Assembly: GCA_902826815.1 (NCBI GenBank)
Contig: CADEGF010000049.1
Location: 17,723-54,827, forward strand
Direction of reading: 5' to 3'
Length of the DNA stretch: 37,105 nt
Origin: an uncultured Mycobacteriaceae bacterium
Lineage (GTDB): Bacteria > Actinomycetota > Actinomycetes > Mycobacteriales > Mycobacteriaceae
The position numbers and the translations under genes were made by a program. The notes beneath the pieces were generated by a model. The model ran no database searches. It was not told the DNA's origin and was given only the letters and a program-made list of their open reading frames with translations. Below, piece by piece: positions 36,159 through 37,105 of the stretch (position 1 is the stretch's first letter; each line of letters begins with the position of its first letter).

Positions 36159-37036
36159 AGATCGCACTCGACCCCACCCCGTTCCACCACGACTACGATC
36201 TGCTCGACTTTCCGCGCCTGGTGGCGGAATTGGGCTATGAGTACCTGCAGCTGACGCCGCACCGCGACTTCATCCCGTTCTTCAACCACCCACGCGCCGA
36301 CGACGACCTCGTCGCGCAGTTCCGCAAGGCCTGTGCGGACGCCGGCGTAGGGATCGCCTCGGTGTTGCCGGTGCTGCGGTGGTCGGGACCCGACGAGGAC
36401 GCCCGCGAGGCGGCGGTGCGCAACTGGAAGCGCGTCGTGCAGATCACCGTCGACCTCGGCGTGAACGTGATCAACACCGAGTTCTCCGGTCGCCCGGAAC
36501 GCGCCGAGGAGTCCGAGCGCGCGTTCTTCCGCTCGATGGAAGAGCTGGTGCCGATCTTCGAACGCGAAGGTATCGACGTCCGAATCGACCCGCACCCAGA
36601 CGATTTCGTCGAGGACGGGATGGAGGCGCTGCGCATCATCCGCGGCGTCAACTCCCCCAATATCGGTATGGTCTTCGTCGCGTGCCACTCATTTCATATG
36701 GGCGGCAACTTGGCCGAGATCATCCGCGCTGCGGGCAACAGGCTGCGCCTGGTACACGTGGCCGACACGATGGATCACCACCGCAGCCACGGCCTGCGCT
36801 ACATCACCAATCCTCCGGGCAATCCGGTGCGGGTGCACCAGCACCTGAAGATCGGTGACGGCGACGTCGACTGGGACGAGTTCTTCGGCGCCCTTGCCGA
36901 TATCGATTTCTACCAGCGGCCCGACACCGTCATGGTCTCGTCCGTCTTCGCCGAGGACGAGAACGCCCATGAGGTGTCGCGCTATCAACTGAACACCATG
37001 ACCGACTACATCTCGAAGTATGGAAGACAACCATGA
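36155..37036 (+). CDS. iolH: IolH-like TIM barrel protein
   Basis: A protein of 293 residues starting [19 protein letters not shown], overlapping iolG by 4 bp and the next gene by 4 bp. It is a xylose isomerase-like TIM barrel that matches the position and look of IolH in the C. glutamicum locus. Putative metal ligands: INTEFSGRP (Glu), RIDPHPDDF (Asp/His), [10 protein letters not shown] (His), [10 protein letters not shown] (His). [26 protein letters not shown] is a conserved late segment. The biochemical role of IolH is not settled; it may isomerise a keto-inositol. Confidence 0.85.
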   Translation: MKIALDPTPFHHDYDLLDFPRLVAELGYEYLQLTPHRDFIPFFNHPRADDDLVAQFRKACADAGVGIASVLPVLRWSGPDEDAREAAVRNWKRVVQITVDLGVNVINTEFSGRPERAEESERAFFRSMEELVPIFEREGIDVRIDPHPDDFVEDGMEALRIIRGVNSPNIGMVFVACHSFHMGGNLAEIIRAAGNRLRLVHVADTMDHHRSHGLRYITNPPGNPVRVHQHLKIGDGDVDWDEFFGALADIDFYQRPDTVMVSSVFAEDENAHEVSRYQLNTMTDYISKYGRQP

Positions 37037-37105
37037 CCAACACGATTTCGCACTGGATCAACAACGCACCCTTCACGGGCGACTCGGGTAACTCCGCGCC
37101 GGTGA
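37033..37105 (+). CDS. iolA: Start of methylmalonate/malonate semialdehyde dehydrogenase (partial)
   Basis: Only the first 24 codons are present. The peptide [20 protein letters not shown] matches the usual N-terminus of the CoA-acylating aldehyde dehydrogenases IolA/MmsA, which convert malonate semialdehyde to acetyl-CoA at the end of the inositol route. The ATG overlaps the iolH stop (ATGA). The catalytic part lies beyond the right edge. Confidence 0.75.
   Translation, partial: MTNTISHWINNAPFTGDSGNSAPV

Noticed and set aside
34242-36167. Open frame of 641 codons on the minus strand across iolE and iolG
   Set aside because: Antisense shadow of two conserved enzymes with intact motifs; low-complexity translation with no domain.

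Overview
The window looks like the chromosome of a fast-growing Mycobacterium (Mycolicibacterium). The first half (about 1-17300) follows the conserved mycobacterial block known in M. tuberculosis as Rv2444c-Rv2455c: rne, ndk, a DUF4233 membrane protein, folC, valS, an Rv2449c-like reductase, rpfE, mobA, korB and korA. High GC content, many GTG starts, 4-bp stop/start overlaps and two resuscitation-promoting factors agree with this. The tandem rpf pair and the sugar genes point to an environmental species of the M. smegmatis type. This assignment rests on recalled gene order and protein motifs, not on a database search.

Layout of 1-17302. valS-folC-DUF4233-ndk run on the minus strand as a tight operon, followed after a 296-bp leader by the start of rne. 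Upstream of valS are a glycine-rich DUF937 protein, the Rv2449c-like reductase and an S9-family peptidase. The peptidase is divergent from a HxlR-type regulator, with a near-perfect palindrome in the 63-bp gap. The regulator is translationally coupled to a PaaI-type thioesterase and followed by a FAD monooxygenase. Two small secreted Rpf muralytic proteins follow on the minus strand, then about 1 kb without a convincing gene that holds repeated TCAC/GTGA-type motifs. Next is a korA-korB-mobA operon (2-oxoglutarate:ferredoxin oxidoreductase plus molybdenum cofactor guanylylation).

Layout of 17593-37105. This is a large inositol/polyol catabolic region. One module holds a PfkB sugar kinase, a LacI-type regulator and a divergent four-gene operon (phytanoyl-CoA-dioxygenase-like enzyme, inositol-dehydrogenase-like enzyme, IolE/IolH-like TIM barrel, second Gfo/Idh/MocA oxidoreductase). 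A hairpin separates it from a convergent sugar ABC transporter (binding lipoprotein, permease, ATPase), whose promoter is divergent from a hydroxypyruvate-isomerase-like gene. After an unrelated AbiEi/DUF559-like gene comes the classical actinobacterial iol locus: iolR on the minus strand, and iolC, a Cgl0159-type aldolase, iolB, iolD, iolE, iolG, iolH and the first codons of iolA on the plus strand.

How they may work together. The ABC transporter probably imports inositol or a derivative. IolG, IolE, IolD, IolB and IolC would convert it to 2-deoxy-5-keto-gluconate 6-phosphate, which the Cgl0159-type protein may split in place of IolJ. IolA would finish the route. A 10-bp IolR-like operator lies at the iolR/iolC promoters and a close variant lies between the transporter and isomerase promoters, suggesting a shared regulon. 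The PhyH-containing module is the least explained part and is the best candidate for an undescribed pathway.
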